Assembly: GCA_002440975.1 (NCBI GenBank)
Contig: DJWN01000103.1
Span: 14,776 to 78,775, forward strand
Direction of reading: 5' to 3'
DNA length: 64,000 nucleotides
Source: Bacteroidales bacterium UBA6229
GTDB lineage: Bacteria > Bacteroidota > Bacteroidia > Bacteroidales > F082
Under the pieces are notes generated by a model that saw only the letters and a list, made by a program, of their open reading frames with translations, searched no databases and was not told where the DNA came from. Both the position numbers and the translations under genes were made by a program. The stretch's first letter is position 1; the number at the start of each line of letters is the position of its first letter. Positions 62,958-64,000 of the stretch are shown piece after piece.

Positions 62958-63896
62958 TTACGATGGTTTAATCTTGTAAAAAACACCCCTCTCCTGCTTT
63001 ACCTGACTAATTTTATCTTCGGCTTCCAAAACGGAAAGGTATTTATTTAATTCGTTGATATGCAGTCCCATAATCAGGGTAAGATCCTGCACTGTACAAG
63101 GTCTTCGGGCAATGGTTTCCAGGATGGCAGACGACATATCATTGCGATACGCTTTTTGGTTTTTGCGGGCTACGGCAGCAGCAATAATCTGCACAATGGG
63201 CAGCTTCCAGAAGTCGATAATGGCTTTGAGCTGTTCGTATGTTGCCGGTTTTAAATCTTCCATTGTTCCCGGCCTGTCGAGGGTATTTAATTGTACCAGA
63301 TCGGGTTCAATTTTTTTTATCGCTTCTTTTAAGGCAATAAGCTCTGCTTCCTGATCATTATACCCCGGCAGAATAAAAATCTCGAGCCAGATCTTCCCTT
63401 TGAAAACCTTTCTGAAAGCGGCAATGCCATGAATAATTTGATCTATATCAAGTGATTCGTGAGGCCGGTTAATCTTTTGAAACCCTTTGGCTGTAGCAGC
63501 ATCGAGCGATGGAAGCACTACATCCGCTTTCATCAGTTCTGCATGAATCTTTTCGTCAGCCAAAAGCGTTCCGTTGGTTAAAACAGCCAGTGGCAAATCA
63601 GGTTTCCTGACTTTCAAATAATCAATTAGATCGCCAATGGTGCTGTTGAGCGTTGGCTCGCCATAACCCGAAAAGGTAATGAAATCAGGCTCTGGGTTAT
63701 GTTCAAAATAATGATCCAACTCCGAAATTATTTTTTTTGCGGGAATGTATGCTTTGCGATCGAGGGTAAGTTTGGTTGTTTTTCCAACCTCACAATACAC
63801 ACAATCGAGTGAACAGACTTTACGAGGTACCATATCCACACCCAGCGACATGCCCAAACGCCGGGAGGGAACCGGTCCGAAGATGAATTTGTACAT
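62958..63896 (-). CDS. Radical SAM protein (COG0731-like) with winged-helix end
   Basis: A 312-residue radical SAM enzyme. It starts YKFIFGPVPSRRLGMSLGVD and has the motif C-S-L-D-C-V-Y-C (Cys28, 32, 35). ITFSGYGEPTLNS is the GGE-like SAM site; LAVLTNGTLL and LEIFILPGYND follow. The last ~70 residues (ILETIARRPCTVQDLTLIMGLHINELNKYLSVL) look like a winged helix. The group is related to TYW1 and to PFL-activase-like proteins; the substrate is unknown. Confidence 0.85.
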   Translation of the reverse strand: MYKFIFGPVPSRRLGMSLGVDMVPRKVCSLDCVYCEVGKTTKLTLDRKAYIPAKKIISELDHYFEHNPEPDFITFSGYGEPTLNSTIGDLIDYLKVRKPDLPLAVLTNGTLLADEKIHAELMKADVVLPSLDAATAKGFQKINRPHESLDIDQIIHGIAAFRKVFKGKIWLEIFILPGYNDQEAELIALKEAIKKIEPDLVQLNTLDRPGTMEDLKPATYEQLKAIIDFWKLPIVQIIAAAVARKNQKAYRNDMSSAILETIARRPCTVQDLTLIMGLHINELNKYLSVLEAEDKISQVKQERGVFYKIKPS

Positions 63897-64000
63897 TTAT
63901 GAAGCTTAATAATTCACCTTCAAAATTAGTAAATCCGTAAGGAGAATGGGGTTTTTAATGGAAGATTTTTTAGCAAGACGTGTTATGAACTAAAAATTAG

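Overview
This window reads as a chromosomal segment of a member of the Bacteroidota, probably near the Bacteroidales/Marinilabiliales. The signs are a type IX secretion component (PorZ), a cargo protein with a type IX C-terminal sorting domain, a probable gliding lipoprotein (GldH-like), an UpxY-type antiterminator, lipoproteins and LRR envelope proteins of Bacteroidota style, and -7 promoter elements of the form TAnnTTTG with very short leaders. No phage, CRISPR array or rRNA operon is visible. There are two tRNA genes and one insertion sequence.

Layout. 1-7.8 kb: an S4 RNA-binding protein, a secreted beta-propeller type IX cargo, a bile-acid:sodium-symporter-family transporter overlapping a PlsC-like acyltransferase, transaldolase, a Crp/Fnr regulator with FNR-like cysteines, and an outer-membrane barrel. 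7.8-16.5 kb: porZ-recO, a coiled-coil membrane protein, thpR, a fatty acid desaturase, ppnP, a conserved protein of uncertain function, and the deleted remains of an FtsX-like permease. 16.8-21.5 kb: ileS-dksA-like-lspA. 21.6-29.1 kb: F1Fo ATP synthase in two convergent pieces (atpDC on +, atpBEFHAG on -) around a ferritin gene. 29.4-37.6 kb: an NTF2-like lipoprotein, inorganic pyrophosphatase, a MacAB-like exporter operon with two of four genes broken, a DUF819 membrane protein, RNase HI and a GldH-like lipoprotein. 37.8-42.8 kb: a short polysaccharide-export cluster (outer-membrane export lipoprotein, tyrosine autokinase with a Gly-Tyr tail, UpxY antiterminator, UDP-HexNAc epimerase) ending at tRNA-Ala. 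43-51 kb: polyphosphate glucokinase, a GH92 alpha-mannosidase, and a four-gene envelope operon ending in a large LRR protein. 51-57 kb: a radical-SAM/GME-fold gene pair, a frameshifted UbiA-like gene, a ligase-ACP-acyltransferase fusion and a DUF3089 hydrolase. 57-64 kb: an IS5-like element, tRNA-Arg, methylglyoxal synthase, a C69 dipeptidase, a YceI protein, HemW and another radical SAM protein.

Most of the window is ordinary housekeeping. The parts that most resemble undescribed biology are the four-gene envelope operon (46.1-50.9 kb), whose LRR protein carries three copies of a Trp-rich cap motif, and the radical-SAM plus GME-fold pair (51.06-52.76 kb). Gene decay is a second theme: an FtsX deletion remnant, a nonsense-broken permease, a doubly frameshifted ATPase, a UbiA-like gene with a TA slip, and a transposase with a premature stop. 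Similarity calls come from reading the sequence and from memory of families; no search was run.
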